DNA of 64,000 bases from JADJPO01 sp963750395 (lineage in GTDB: Bacteria; Actinomycetota; Actinomycetes; Actinomycetales; Kineosporiaceae): assembly GCA_963750395.1 (NCBI GenBank), contig CAVVQM010000011.1:186001-250000 (forward strand). Reading direction: 5' to 3'. The position numbers and the translations under genes were made by a program. Under the pieces are notes generated by a model, which worked only from the letters and a program-made list of their open reading frames with translations, was not told where the DNA came from and did not search any database. Below, piece by piece: positions 1 to 8,844 of this stretch. Positions within the stretch are counted from its first letter, which is position 1, and the number at the start of each line of letters is the position of its first letter.

Positions 1-64
1 TTCTGCCCTTCTGAGTGCACGCGATGTGAGCGGCCGAGGCTTCAGGGATGCCTCGGGGGCTCCG

Positions 65-1482
65 ATGACCAACAACGTGCCGGGAGGCCAGCCCTCACCC
101 GACGAGCGATGCGGACGCTCGTGCGCTCTCCCTGCTGACCCAGGCCTGGCGGGCCGCCGCGGACAGCGGCGCGCCTGCGATGCTGCTGGCCGGTGATCCG
201 GCCGAGGGGGGCCGAGGGGCGCCCATCGTGCACTGGGTCAGCCGGAGCCTGGCCGATCTGTTCAGGCTGGACGACTCGGAGTTGCTCGGTCAGCCACTCT
301 CGGAGCTCACCCACCTCGAACCCTCCGGTCCGCACATCGAGGACGGCTGGGTGGGTGTGCTCGCGGGGGTGATCCCCCGAGGACGCGGCCGGCGATCGGT
401 GCGCGGTCGGTCGGCGATCGGCACCGAGTTCTCCGGCTTCGCTCGAGGTGGTCCCGATCACCGCCGACGGTCTGACCGGTTGGCTCGTGACGCTGATCAG
501 CGTCGGTGGTGGGACCGATGACCGGGACGAGAAACTGAATGAGGCCCAGGCCCGTTTCACCGCGCTGGCCGAGTCGGCTCCGATCGGGATCCTGCTCTCC
601 GAGGTCGGGCTGCGCCTGGGGTACGTCAACGACATCTTCGCCGATCTGTGCGGTGCGGCCTCCTATCAGCTGAACGGCACCGACTGGCTCGAGGTGTTCC
701 ATCCGGACGACGAGCGTGAGCTGCGGCTGGCTCTCGAGCGGGTGCTGGGCGGACGCAAGGCCGAGCTCAACCTGCGTCTTCGTCAGGACGACGAGTCACC
801 GCGGTGGATCCACCTTCGGCTCGGCCCCATCGTGACGCCTTCCCGTGCAGCGGGTTTCATCGGCGTCGCCGAAGACATCACCGAGCGACGGGCCTGGGAG
901 AACAAGATCACCTACCAGGCCAATCACGATTCGCTGACGGGGCTGGTGAACCGCCGCCAGATCATCGAGGTGCTGCGCGGGTTGCTGGTCAGTCGCCGCG
1001 GACGGGATCGCCGTTTCGCGGTCATGTTCATCGACCTGGACGGCTTCAAGGCCATCAACGACACGCACGGTCATGATGTCGGCGACCGGGTTCTGGTCGA
1101 GGCCTCCCGCCGGATGCGCCGGGTGGCCCGTGCCTACGACATGGTCGGCCGAGTCGCCGGCGACGAGTTCGTCGTGCTGCTGCGCGATGTGTACGACCCG
1201 GACGAGGCCGCGGCGGCGGCCCGGCGTCAGCTCGAGGCGCTGGAGGCGCCGATCCACTGGGGAGGCTGCGACTTGCGCGTGTCGGCCAGTATCGGGGTCG
1301 CGATGCCGCACTCCCAGGACACCGTCGAATCCCTTCTTCAGACCGCGGACCAGGCCATGTACGAGGCGAAGAAGGCCGGTGGCCGCGGGTACCGATTGGC
1401 CTGGACCGACGAGCCGGAGCCAGATCAGGCTCCATGGCCCGCGCCCCCCAGTCCCCGTGCGCCCTTGGAGGCCGAGAGGTGA
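65..1482 (+). CDS. PAS-PAS-GGDEF diguanylate cyclase (frame broken twice)
   Basis: Probable cytosolic sensor enzyme making cyclic di-GMP from two GTP. A first PAS-like segment lies near 180-430 (residues VSRSLADLFRLDDSELLG). A second PAS domain with PAC motif lies near 550-890. The GGDEF domain runs from about 930 to 1410, with FIDLDGFKAIND, an active-site variant AGDEF near 1156, and an RxxD product-inhibition site (RAYD) five residues before it. The reading frame moves by +1 near 110 and again near 441, so the ATG at 65 joins the rest only if one extra base is removed at each place. I infer sequencing insertions rather than a pseudogene, because the GGDEF half is fully conserved. The start is uncertain. 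The stop overlaps the GTG of the HDOD gene, implying coupled translation. Confidence 0.75.
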
Positions 1483-2279
1483 ACCGGAGAACAACAGATC
1501 AGCACCAGATCGAGACGCGCCCGGACGCGGCGGCCCTGGTGCTCCGGTTGTGCGACGACCCCGGATCGTCCTCGGACGACCTGGCCGGGGCGATCGCGAC
1601 GGATCCGATGTTCACGGCCAAGGTGCTTCGCACGGCCAATTCTGCGTACTACGGGCTCAGCGGACGTGTGGCCACCCTGCAGTTCGCGGTGTCCGTGGTG
1701 GGATTCCAGGGCGTGCGCAGCCTCGCCGTCCTCGGGATCTCGGGCCTGGACCGACCGGACGCCGCCCCGGAGGGCTTCTGGCGGGCCGCGGCCTTCTGCG
1801 CCGTCGGCGCCGAGATGATCGCGCCGATGGTGAACGCCGACTCCGGGGACGCGTTCATGATCGGACTGCTGCACATGATGGGCACGGCGTTGATGCACCA
1901 GAGGGGCGACACGGTCGCCATGTGCCTGCCCGAGGGTGAGGCACCCGAGGCGCGCGACGCTGCAGAACGTGCCCGGTACGGCGTCTCGCACGACGAGGTC
2001 GCCGCCTCGGCAATGGCCGAGTGGCACTTCCCCGCCCGGATCTACGAGGTCGTCGCCCGTCACCACCTGCCGATGACCCCCGACGCCCAGCCGCTTGAAC
2101 GGGCCCTGCACATCGTGCGGTCCCTGGCCGGCGAGGCGCTCGATCCGTCGACCGACGGGGACATCGGCTACGCCTGGCTCAGCGAGGGCCAGATCGGCGA
2201 GGAGCAGCGCCGGGCGCTGCTGAGCCGGATGACCCGGCGTGCCCAGGATCTCCTCGACGGGCTGCTGAACCTGGGCTGA
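1479..2279 (+). CDS. HDOD domain signalling protein
   Basis: 266-residue protein made largely of one HDOD domain. The segment DPMFTAKVLRTANSAYYGL and the following GVRSLAVLGIS are the typical HDOD helices. HDOD domains are related to HD phosphohydrolases but often lack the metal ligands, and they act as regulatory scaffolds in two-component and c-di-GMP signalling. The GTG at 1479 is preferred over an upstream in-frame GTG at 1434 because it overlaps the stop codon of the diguanylate cyclase (GTGA) and has a GGAG 10-13 bases upstream. The gene is therefore probably co-translated with the cyclase, suggesting one signalling unit. The exact output is unknown. Confidence 0.85.
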   Translation: MNRRTTDQHQIETRPDAAALVLRLCDDPGSSSDDLAGAIATDPMFTAKVLRTANSAYYGLSGRVATLQFAVSVVGFQGVRSLAVLGISGLDRPDAAPEGFWRAAAFCAVGAEMIAPMVNADSGDAFMIGLLHMMGTALMHQRGDTVAMCLPEGEAPEARDAAERARYGVSHDEVAASAMAEWHFPARIYEVVARHHLPMTPDAQPLERALHIVRSLAGEALDPSTDGDIGYAWLSEGQIGEEQRRALLSRMTRRAQDLLDGLLNLG

Positions 2280-2313
2280 TCCCCGCTCGCCCGCTCGCGT
2301 CCCCCGCGATGCG

Positions 2314-2432
2314 CACGGCGTGACGTTGCGCTCGTCTATTGAGCGTGATGTCACACAGCGCTCAAGAGGTGTTCACGGCGTGACGTTGCGCTCGTCTATT
2401 GAGCGTGATGTCACACAGCGCTCAAGAGGTGT
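2314..2432. repeat. Two tandem 60-bp hairpin repeats
   Basis: Bases 2314-2372 recur exactly at 2374-2432, a 60-base period. Each copy holds an inverted repeat TGACGTTGCGCTC / GAGCGTGATGTCA around a 7-base loop. As RNA it would form 13 base pairs, three of them G-U. The pair lies between two convergent genes (HDOD and PIG-L), so it could terminate transcription from both sides. A dispersed REP-like element is an alternative. I found no further copy in this window. Confidence 0.85.
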
Positions 2433-2448
2433 CTACGGCAGGGCGAGA

Positions 2449-3255
2449 TCAGCGCAGGGAGTCGAACACGTCGTCCACCAGGCGTGCAGGGCGAGCCCGG
2501 CCGGGCTGGCTGAACCACTCCCTGCCCAGCACCAGGCGGGCCACCGGCCCGGGCAGCCGCAGCAGGGCCGCCACGGTGCGCAGGTCCCCGCTGTCGTTCC
2601 CGGCCTGGCTCACGTGCGCTGCCAGCGCGGCCCGCTTGGCAGGCAGGTGCGCGGCGACGTCCACCTTGTGCGTCAAGGTCTCCCGGGGGCTGTAGGCGCG
2701 GGCGAACGCAGCCAGGTCGACCCCCGCCGGCAGCAGCCGCAGGTGCCGGGCCAGGCGCAGGCCACGCATCAGCAGGTCGCGGTCGACGGTGGCCTCGAGC
2801 AGCACCGGCGTGGCGGCGAGGGAGGCCGCGCGCCGGGCCACCTGGTGCACCCTGACGTGATCGGGATGCCCATAGCCGCCCGCCGCGTCGTAGCCGGTCA
2901 GAACGTGCGCCCCCTCCTCGCGCAGCACCTCGGCGACCCGCTCGGCGGCCTGCTCGGGATCGGTCCGCATGAACGTGGCGCCCGCGGCGGCGCCGTCCAG
3001 TCCTGAGTCGGCATACCCGAGACGCACGGTGCGGGCCACCCCCAGCGCACGTGCCGCCGCGTCCAGTTCGGCGAGCCGGGCTCGGGCGAGATCCGCGCCG
3101 TGGCCGTAGCTGCCGGGAGCCAGACCGGCGCCGCCGTCCGTGGCGGTGACCAGGACGACGCGGTGTCCCTCCGCGGCGGCGCGCGCCAGGGTTCCCCCGG
3201 TGAGCAGCGCCTCGTCGTCCGGGTGCGCGTGCAGGGCGACCAGCGTGAAACTCAC
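2449..3255 (-). CDS. PIG-L family deacetylase (LmbE-like)
   Basis: 268-residue zinc-dependent amidohydrolase-like protein of the PIG-L/LmbE family, which removes N-acetyl groups from GlcNAc-containing small molecules or lipids. The metal-site motif HPDDE is at residues 11-15 and the second signature GYGHPDH at 127-133. Both match the MshB/Mca branch in general form, but the substrate cannot be read from the sequence. Translation starts at a GTG 45 bases from the divergently oriented glycosyltransferase gene. Deacetylase plus glycosyltransferase is the same enzymatic logic as in mycothiol or GPI-type glycolipid synthesis, so a shared product is plausible. Confidence 0.85.
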   Translation of the reverse strand: MSFTLVALHAHPDDEALLTGGTLARAAAEGHRVVLVTATDGGAGLAPGSYGHGADLARARLAELDAAARALGVARTVRLGYADSGLDGAAAGATFMRTDPEQAAERVAEVLREEGAHVLTGYDAAGGYGHPDHVRVHQVARRAASLAATPVLLEATVDRDLLMRGLRLARHLRLLPAGVDLAAFARAYSPRETLTHKVDVAAHLPAKRAALAAHVSQAGNDSGDLRTVAALLRLPGPVARLVLGREWFSQPGRARPARLVDDVFDSLR

Positions 3256-3300
3256 TCGGGCATCGTGTCAGAACACCCTCGGCGCCGTATCGTCGCGGCG

Positions 3301-4458
3301 GTGAGGGTGCTGCACGTCAGCGACTGCTACCTGCCCCGGCTCGGCGGGATCGAGACCCAGGTGCACGCCCTGGCCGGCCGGCAGCGGGCCGCGGGTATGG
3401 ACGCTCGCGTGATCACTGCGACGCCGCGGCACCGCCACGACGTGGCCGGGGACGATGTGGTGGACGGCGTGCCGGTCCACCGCGCGAGCATCGACCTGCC
3501 GTTCGAGCTCCCGGTGCATCCGCGGGGCGGGCGTGAGGTGGCGCGCGCGATCGGGCGGGCCGCGGCGTCCGGCCTCGCCTTCGACGTCGCCCACGTGCAT
3601 GTCGGGGTGATCTCGCCGTTCGCCTACCAGGCGCTGGCGGTGCTGGCCGGCCCCGGGATGCCCGTCGTCGTGACCGTGCATTCGATGTGGCCCTCAAGCC
3701 CCCTGCTCGGCCTCCTCCGTCGCGGGCGCCCGCCACGACCGGGAGTCGTGCTGAGTGCGGTGAGTTCGACTGCCGCCCGGCCCCTTCGGGCCGTCGCGGG
3801 TGGGCCGGATGCGCGAATCCTGGTGATTCCCAACGGGATCGACGTCGAGGACTGGAGCGTCGACCCCCTGCCCCGCCCGGATGACGAGGTGGTGATAGCC
3901 GCCGTCCAGAGGCTTGCTCCACGCAAGCGTTGCCTGCCGCTTCTGGAGGTCCTCGCCCGGGCGCGAGGTCAGGTCCCGCGGGGGGTGAGGCTGCGGGCGG
4001 TGGTGGTGGGGGAGGGGCCACTGCGAGCCCGCATGCAGCGCCGGGTGCGTCACGCCGACCTGTCCGGGTGGGTGGACCTGCCCGGGCGCTGGGCCCCCGC
4101 GCAGATCCGCGAGCTGTATCGCCGGGCCGACCTGTTCGTGGCGCCGAGCACCAGGGAGTCCTTCGGGATCGCCGCCCTGGAGGCCCGGACGGCGGGGGTC
4201 CCCGTGCTGGCCCGCACCGGTACGGGAATCGCGGAATTCGTCGAGGACGGCGCGCACGGGGTGCTGGCGGAGGATGACGCGGGACTGGCCCGGGCGCTGT
4301 CCGGTTTGGCCGCGGACCCCGACCGCCGCCGGGCGATGGCCGCCCGCTGCCGTGCCGAGCCGCCGCCGATGACGTGGCCGGCGGTCCTGGCCGCCTGCCA
4401 GGAGGCCTATGGGTTGGCCCGAGCCGGGGTCACCGGTGGTCGAGGCGTGCCAGGGTGA
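3301..4458 (+). CDS. Glycosyltransferase family 4 (GT-B fold)
   Basis: 385-residue retaining glycosyltransferase. The N-terminal acceptor half begins MRVLHVSDCYLPRLGGIETQ with the glycine-rich GGIE loop. The C-terminal nucleotide-sugar half carries IPNGIDVEDW and the EX7E motif ESFGIAALE near residues 286-294. The GTG at 3301 was chosen because it directly precedes this conserved N-terminus; the longer upstream extension shows no homology and would overlap the divergent PIG-L gene. It probably transfers a sugar from a nucleotide diphosphate or GDP donor to a lipid or small-molecule acceptor. The acceptor is unknown. The last 30 residues are low complexity. Confidence 0.85.
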   Translation: MRVLHVSDCYLPRLGGIETQVHALAGRQRAAGMDARVITATPRHRHDVAGDDVVDGVPVHRASIDLPFELPVHPRGGREVARAIGRAAASGLAFDVAHVHVGVISPFAYQALAVLAGPGMPVVVTVHSMWPSSPLLGLLRRGRPPRPGVVLSAVSSTAARPLRAVAGGPDARILVIPNGIDVEDWSVDPLPRPDDEVVIAAVQRLAPRKRCLPLLEVLARARGQVPRGVRLRAVVVGEGPLRARMQRRVRHADLSGWVDLPGRWAPAQIRELYRRADLFVAPSTRESFGIAALEARTAGVPVLARTGTGIAEFVEDGAHGVLAEDDAGLARALSGLAADPDRRRAMAARCRAEPPPMTWPAVLAACQEAYGLARAGVTGGRGVPG

Positions 4459-4751
4459 CGCGGACGTCGCGGCCCCGCCTCGGTGCGCCCGCCCTTCGGT
4501 CGGCGGGCGGGCCCCGCTGAGGCCGCTGTGACCCACCTTCGCGGAGCTGCCGGAGTGGGGCGGGAGGTGACGATCGTCATGGTTGGTCGATCACGGGGCG
4601 ATGTGTGCGGGTTGGATATCGTCCACGCAGGTCAAAGGCCCTGCTCGGGCTGACCGCGGCGTCGGCGTTCGGGTAGCGTTCGCGATGGGGTTTGGGCGAG
4701 ATGCCCGAACCTGCGCCGACGGCGTGACACGGCAGTGGAGGGCGGTAGGAC

Positions 4752-6209
4752 ATGGGGTCCGGGGCCACGTACTCGCCGGGCGCCTGGTTTGCGCTCGTCT
4801 CTGCGTCGGCCGCCGTCCTGGTCGATCCTGAGCTGCCGAGCGACCGGTTGGACGAGCTCTGGCGAGCGGTCAGCGCGGGCGACGATCCGGAACGGACACT
4901 CGCGGTGCTCACCCGACACGGCTCGCTGATCGCGCCCGCGTTCGCCCTGGCCCAGGTGGACGGCGACGAGGTCCGGCTCGTCTCGCGCGGCCGGATCGGA
5001 GTGACCCTGCAGACACCGGAGGGACACCCACGTCAGGTCCACGCGCCGCGCGATTCCGGCTGGGTCGACGAGCGGGTGTCCACGGCGGACACCGTGTGGA
5101 TGGTCCGGCCGGGCGCGGCCCTGGACGGCGTGGCCCTGCCCGTGGCCGCCGCTGCCGTTCTGGCGGATGTGGTCGCCTGGTTGCCTCTCGCGGGCTCGTC
5201 GGCGGTCCCCGACCTGGGTGAGCGGGTCGCCCAGGAGTCGTCGGCGGCGGCGACCTCGCCCACGCGCCCGATCCAGCTCGATCAGATCGTGCCCGCCGGT
5301 GCGGCCCCTGCCGCGCCCCAGGCCGGGGCGGTTGCGGTGGAGGTGCCGGACGACACGGAGTCGGTCCGACGCGGGGGCCGGGCCTGGACGCCGGAGGAGA
5401 TCCGCGCAGCCGCGGGCCGGACCACGGCAGGTCTCGGCTCGCACGCCCGCCGCCGCTACGGCGCCTGGGACTGGTCATCCGATCGCGGTCGTTCCGGGGC
5501 CGTCGTGCCGCAGTCGCGCCGCCCAGCCGCTCCGAACACCCGGCACGACGACTCGCCGCACGTGCCGGAGGAACCGGTCGAGGCCGCGCCGGACGAGACC
5601 GAGCCGGACGAGACCGCGCCGGACGAGACCGACCTGGTCGAGACCCCGTCGGCGGACGACGCGTCGTCCGTGGTCGCCCCAGCAGCGGCTGTCGTCCCCG
5701 AGCCGGTGGCCGAAGAACCGGTTGCGGACGAGCCGGGTGTGGACGAGCCGGTCGCCTCAGAGGACTCTGCCCCGCAGCCGGGGGACTCGGGACCCGTCTC
5801 CTCGGGACCCGATGACCCGGAACCCGAAGACCTGGAACCTGTTGTCTCGGAACCTGTTGGGTCGACGCCGGAGGCCGCGTGCGGCGTGCTGGTGTTCGAG
5901 GACGGTGCCACGGTTCTGGTCGACGGGCCCGTGCTGATCGGCCGCGCGCCGTCCGAACCGAAGGGCACCGACCACCCGGCGACCCTGGTCGAGATCACCA
6001 CGGGGGGGCGCGGTATCTCGCGCAATCACGTGCGGATCGACGTCGGCGTCGGCGGTGCGTTCGCCATCGACCTGGGGTCGCGCAATGGATGCGCGATCAC
6101 CGACCCGGACGGCGTGACCACCCGACTCATCCCCTGGTTCCCGCATCCGCTGCGGGTCGGATCGAGGCTGACCTACGCGGAGGCGTCCTGCGAGTTCCGC
6201 GAGGCCTGA
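4752..6209 (+). CDS. FHA domain protein with acidic linker
   Basis: 485 residues. The first 170 or so form an unrecognised globular domain (GWVDERVSTADTVWMVRPGAALDG). Then comes a long acidic, proline-rich linker with repeated PDET and EPV units (about 255-370). A C-terminal FHA domain follows, with GRAPSEPK, the phosphothreonine-binding signature ISRNHVRIDV and SRNG. FHA domains bind phosphothreonine, commonly on substrates of serine/threonine kinases. The gene converges on another FHA protein (6496-7647), with repetitive DNA between them. No kinase or phosphatase is adjacent, so the partner is unknown. An extended GGAGGGCGGTAGG precedes the ATG. Confidence 0.85.
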   Translation: MGSGATYSPGAWFALVSASAAVLVDPELPSDRLDELWRAVSAGDDPERTLAVLTRHGSLIAPAFALAQVDGDEVRLVSRGRIGVTLQTPEGHPRQVHAPRDSGWVDERVSTADTVWMVRPGAALDGVALPVAAAAVLADVVAWLPLAGSSAVPDLGERVAQESSAAATSPTRPIQLDQIVPAGAAPAAPQAGAVAVEVPDDTESVRRGGRAWTPEEIRAAAGRTTAGLGSHARRRYGAWDWSSDRGRSGAVVPQSRRPAAPNTRHDDSPHVPEEPVEAAPDETEPDETAPDETDLVETPSADDASSVVAPAAAVVPEPVAEEPVADEPGVDEPVASEDSAPQPGDSGPVSSGPDDPEPEDLEPVVSEPVGSTPEAACGVLVFEDGATVLVDGPVLIGRAPSEPKGTDHPATLVEITTGGRGISRNHVRIDVGVGGAFAIDLGSRNGCAITDPDGVTTRLIPWFPHPLRVGSRLTYAEASCEFREA

Positions 6210-6299
6210 GCTCGACGGCCCACCACCGGCCGATCACAATCCGCTCTGCAGAATCACCTCACCCGAGGGCGCCGAGTCACCGTGAAACCCTCACAACAT

Positions 6300-6475
6300 G
6301 ATCACGATGAAGATCACGATGTGGTGAAGTGGCGCAGACGTAGCGGCGCCGCACGCATCGTGATCTTGCAGCGGCGGCGAACCCCCGCATCGTGATCTTG
6401 GAGCGACGGCGATCCCCGCATCGTGATCTTGTGACGGCGGCGAACCCCCGCACCGTGATCGTGCTCGGATCGGCG
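6300..6475. repeat. Degenerate 31-32 bp tandem repeats, core GCATCGTGATCTTG
   Basis: Four copies begin at about 6355, 6387, 6418 and 6450, each GCATCGTGATCTTG followed by a variable GGCGGCGAACCCCC-like half; the last copy is degenerate (CACCGTGATCGTG). Two direct GATCACGAT copies at 6300-6308 and 6312-6320 are the reverse complement of the core, so the block could fold into hairpins. It fills the space between two convergent FHA genes. No coding potential is seen. It could be a double terminator or a dispersed intergenic repeat. Confidence 0.8.
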
Positions 6476-6495
6476 GAGGCGATCGTCGAAGAACC

Positions 6496-7647
6496 TCAGC
6501 GGGGCTGACGCGTGAAGGTGAGCACCCTTTCGCCGAAGAGCACACGGGCGCCGGGCGGCACCGCCGTCCGCTCATTCGCCGGAACCGGACGGAGCGCGCC
6601 GCGTCCCTCGTCGATCCAGGTGCCGTTGGTGGAGTTGCGGTCGGTCACCCACAGGCCGTCGCCGTCGGTCTCGATCATGAGGTGGGTCTTGGAGACCGAC
6701 AGGCTGGGGTCTTCGATCTTGAGCAGCTTGGCGGACTGCTCGTGGGCCCCCCGCACCGGAGCCCGTCCGATGATCAGGTGGCCATCGAGGACGCTCTGCT
6801 CCCCGGAGTCGACGGTCACGGTGACCGTCATCGGGGTGACGGCCGGGGCCGCGACCGTGTCGGGGGGTGCGGGGACGCCGGGGCGGGCGCGAGGCGGTGC
6901 ACTCGATCCCGAGGCGAAGAGGTCCTCACTCTGCACGGAGTCGCGGTCGGACCGGAAGGCGCTGGGCCGCCTGTTGGACGAGGACCCGTTGGAGCCATTG
7001 CCCTCGTCGGACTGCCGAGCGTGCATCGGCTCAAAAGCGGGCGCCGGCCCGGAGGGGCGTGAGGGCGCGGGGTCCGCGTAGGCCGAGTGGTCGGCCGAGG
7101 CTCCCGCCGGAGGTAGCAGCGGCGGCGGGATGAGGTCGGAGAACTGGTCGCGGCTGTCTCGCTGGGCCTGGGCCGACGACCCCTGGCGGCGGTCGCGCAG
7201 ATCGATCATCTCGGGGGGCGGTGAGGACGGCGGCGGCGGGAGCGGAGCAGCCGGGCGCGCCGGCGCCGCGGACAGACCCTGGGGGACCGGCCGCGGACCG
7301 AGCGTGGACACCCTGGCGGCGTCGGGGATGCGGCCGAGCTGGGCCAGGGCGGCGTGCAGGTCCTCTTCGAGGGTGCCCTCGAGCAACAGCTCGGCCCCCA
7401 TCCGGGCCTCGATCACGGCGACGCGGCAGACCTCGGTCTGGCGGATGAACAGGGGAAAGACCAGGAACGCGGTGGCGGTCGCCCAGGTCGGGCGATAGCG
7501 GCGGACGACTCTGAAGGTCATCGGTCCGGCCGGCTCGGCGTCGCAGCCCGCGAAGCCGGACACCAACTCCAGGATCAGTCGGCCGGCCTCGGGCACGCTG
7601 CACGGCACGGGGATACGCTCACGAACAAAGCGTCCGGCGGCTGCCAT
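6496..7647 (-). CDS. FHA domain protein with proline-rich linker
   Basis: 383 residues starting at an ATG preceded by GGAGGAGGACC; a second possible ATG lies 21 bases upstream. The N-terminal 120 residues are an uncharacterised domain (PVPCSVPEAGRLILEL, FRVVRRYRPTWATATAFLVF). The middle 120-280 is a proline/serine-rich disordered linker. The C-terminus is an FHA domain with LIIGRAPVRG, VSKTHLMIE and NSTNGTWID, the usual phosphothreonine-binding residues. The architecture (unknown N domain, linker, C-terminal FHA) mirrors the convergent gene at 4752, suggesting two related adaptors of one phospho-signalling or secretion system. That link is inference. Confidence 0.85.
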   Translation of the reverse strand: MAAAGRFVRERIPVPCSVPEAGRLILELVSGFAGCDAEPAGPMTFRVVRRYRPTWATATAFLVFPLFIRQTEVCRVAVIEARMGAELLLEGTLEEDLHAALAQLGRIPDAARVSTLGPRPVPQGLSAAPARPAAPLPPPPSSPPPEMIDLRDRRQGSSAQAQRDSRDQFSDLIPPPLLPPAGASADHSAYADPAPSRPSGPAPAFEPMHARQSDEGNGSNGSSSNRRPSAFRSDRDSVQSEDLFASGSSAPPRARPGVPAPPDTVAAPAVTPMTVTVTVDSGEQSVLDGHLIIGRAPVRGAHEQSAKLLKIEDPSLSVSKTHLMIETDGDGLWVTDRNSTNGTWIDEGRGALRPVPANERTAVPPGARVLFGERVLTFTRQPR

Positions 7648-7865
7648 GGTCCTCCTCCAGCCCCCCACCGGTGATGCGCCGACGACGGGTCATGCGTGTT
7701 GTGCGGGGGTAGGCCACCCCCGCGTCCCTCGCCATTGTCGCGCATTGCGGCAGCGACTGGTGCCACGGTTGTGGGGATGGCCCCTGGTTGGCCCACCAGC
7801 GGAAGACCAGTACGGGGGTGTGAAGGACGTCTGGGCGGTCGACCCCGCCTCTCGGGAGTACGGAT

Positions 7866-7882
7866 GATAACCCCGGGTTATC
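7866..7882. promoter_or_regulatory. Perfect palindrome upstream of small gene
   Basis: GATAACCC-C-GGGTTATC, eight-base arms around one central base, 22 bases before the GTG at 7905. In a GC-rich intergenic region its AT-containing arms stand out and fit an operator for a dimeric repressor. The cognate regulator is unknown. Confidence 0.5.
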
Positions 7883-7904
7883 CCTCGAACGCGTAGCGCT
7901 GAGG

Positions 7905-8165
7905 GTGAGTCTTGGTGACATGCAGCTCTCAGTTGAAGCGGGCACGGCACCCGACATCGACGGCGCCCGGGTGGCCGCCGAGATGGTCGGCGTCAGGACC
8001 CTGGTGCGTCAGGTGGGCCTGGACGACGGCCGCTGGTCCGGTGGATGGCCCGTCGCCGGGGTGCGGGGCGCTGGCAACGACCGGGACGAGGCCGCCTGGT
8101 TGCGGACGGCGCAGGTCGGCGGCCTGCGCAGCTATCTCGACGATCTGGCTCTCGGGCTCCGCTAG
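7905..8165 (+). CDS. Small hypothetical protein
   Basis: 86 residues, GTG start, GC-rich third positions throughout, no recognised domain, no signal peptide. A short amphipathic C-terminus (LRSYLDDLALGLR) could be helical. A palindrome lies just upstream, which favours real expression. An antisense reading frame covers the same bases, so the coding call is moderate. It ends 38 bases from the stop of the convergent TetR gene. Confidence 0.45.
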   Translation: MSLGDMQLSVEAGTAPDIDGARVAAEMVGVRTLVRQVGLDDGRWSGGWPVAGVRGAGNDRDEAAWLRTAQVGGLRSYLDDLALGLR

Positions 8166-8203
8166 GTTTCGAAGGATCCCGGCACCCCGGCGTGTGCCGG
8201 CGG

Positions 8204-8779
8204 TCAGGTGAGCACAGCCGACAGGATGCCCGGGGCGGCGGCGCGTTCGATGCGGCCGGACGTGATGAGGCTGGCGAGTCCGTGGGCTGCGCTCCACATG
8301 GCACCGCCGAGGTCAGCCGGCGGGACGTCAGATCGCAATCGTCCGAACGAGATGGCGTCGTCGAGCGCGGCTGAGAGCAGTGCAGTGTGCGCCTCGATGA
8401 GGGGCCTGAGGGCTTCGGGTGGATCGGCGCCCGGGCTGACGCCGGGGTCGAAGATGAGCGCGAAGGCGTTGGGGTGGTCGGTGGCGTAGCCGACGTAGGC
8501 GAGCCCCACCTGGAGCAGCCGCTCGCCCGGCTCGGCGGTGTCGTAGGCCGTGCGTTGCTCAGCGATCAACTCGCCCAGGCAGTGGGCTGCGAGTGCGACG
8601 AGCAGGCCGGCGCGGTCGCTGAAGTGACGGTAGGGCGCGGCATGGCTGACGTCGGCCGTGCGCGCCAGCTCGCGGACGCTGATGTCGGAGGCGGGGCGGT
8701 CGTCGAGGAGACTGCGCGCCGCGGCCAACACCCGCTCGGGGACGTCGCCCGGATGGTACTTCCGATCTGATGTTGACAT
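8204..8779 (-). CDS. TetR family transcriptional regulator
   Basis: 191 residues. The N-terminal HTH carries SDISVRELARTADVSHAAPYRHFSD, a classic TetR recognition helix. The C-terminal ligand domain (YATDHPNAFALIFDPGV) resembles the WHG-type TetR C-domain. The gene diverges from the nitroreductase-like and DUF1772 genes. One of two quasi-palindromic sites overlaps its own start codon, so it probably represses itself and the divergent pair. The ligand is unknown; a small hydrophobic compound is typical of such layouts. Confidence 0.9.
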   Translation of the reverse strand: MSTSDRKYHPGDVPERVLAAARSLLDDRPASDISVRELARTADVSHAAPYRHFSDRAGLLVALAAHCLGELIAEQRTAYDTAEPGERLLQVGLAYVGYATDHPNAFALIFDPGVSPGADPPEALRPLIEAHTALLSAALDDAISFGRLRSDVPPADLGGAMWSAAHGLASLITSGRIERAAAPGILSAVLT

Positions 8780-8833
8780 TGACTACATGATGACGCACGC
8801 TGGTCGCCGACACAAGTAGACACTGACAACATC
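8769..8833. promoter_or_regulatory. Double TetR-type operator between divergent genes
   Basis: GATGTTGACATTGACTAC at 8769-8786 and GTAGACACTGACAACATC at 8816-8833 are inverted copies matching at 15 of 18 positions. Each is itself quasi-palindromic (GTTGACATTGACTAC). The left copy covers the tetR ATG and the right copy lies 11 bases before the divergent ATG. Regulator binding at both would block transcription both ways. Confidence 0.65.
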
Positions 8834-8844
8834 ACGGAGAGCCG

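Noticed and set aside
2320..3006. Long reading frame on the plus strand through the hairpin repeats and the PIG-L gene
   Set aside because: It is antisense to a clear PIG-L deacetylase with HPDDE and HPDH motifs; the frame is a by-product of GC-rich codon use.
6300..6475. CRISPR array
   Set aside because: Repeats are degenerate with 31-32 base period and no unique spacers; no cas genes nearby.
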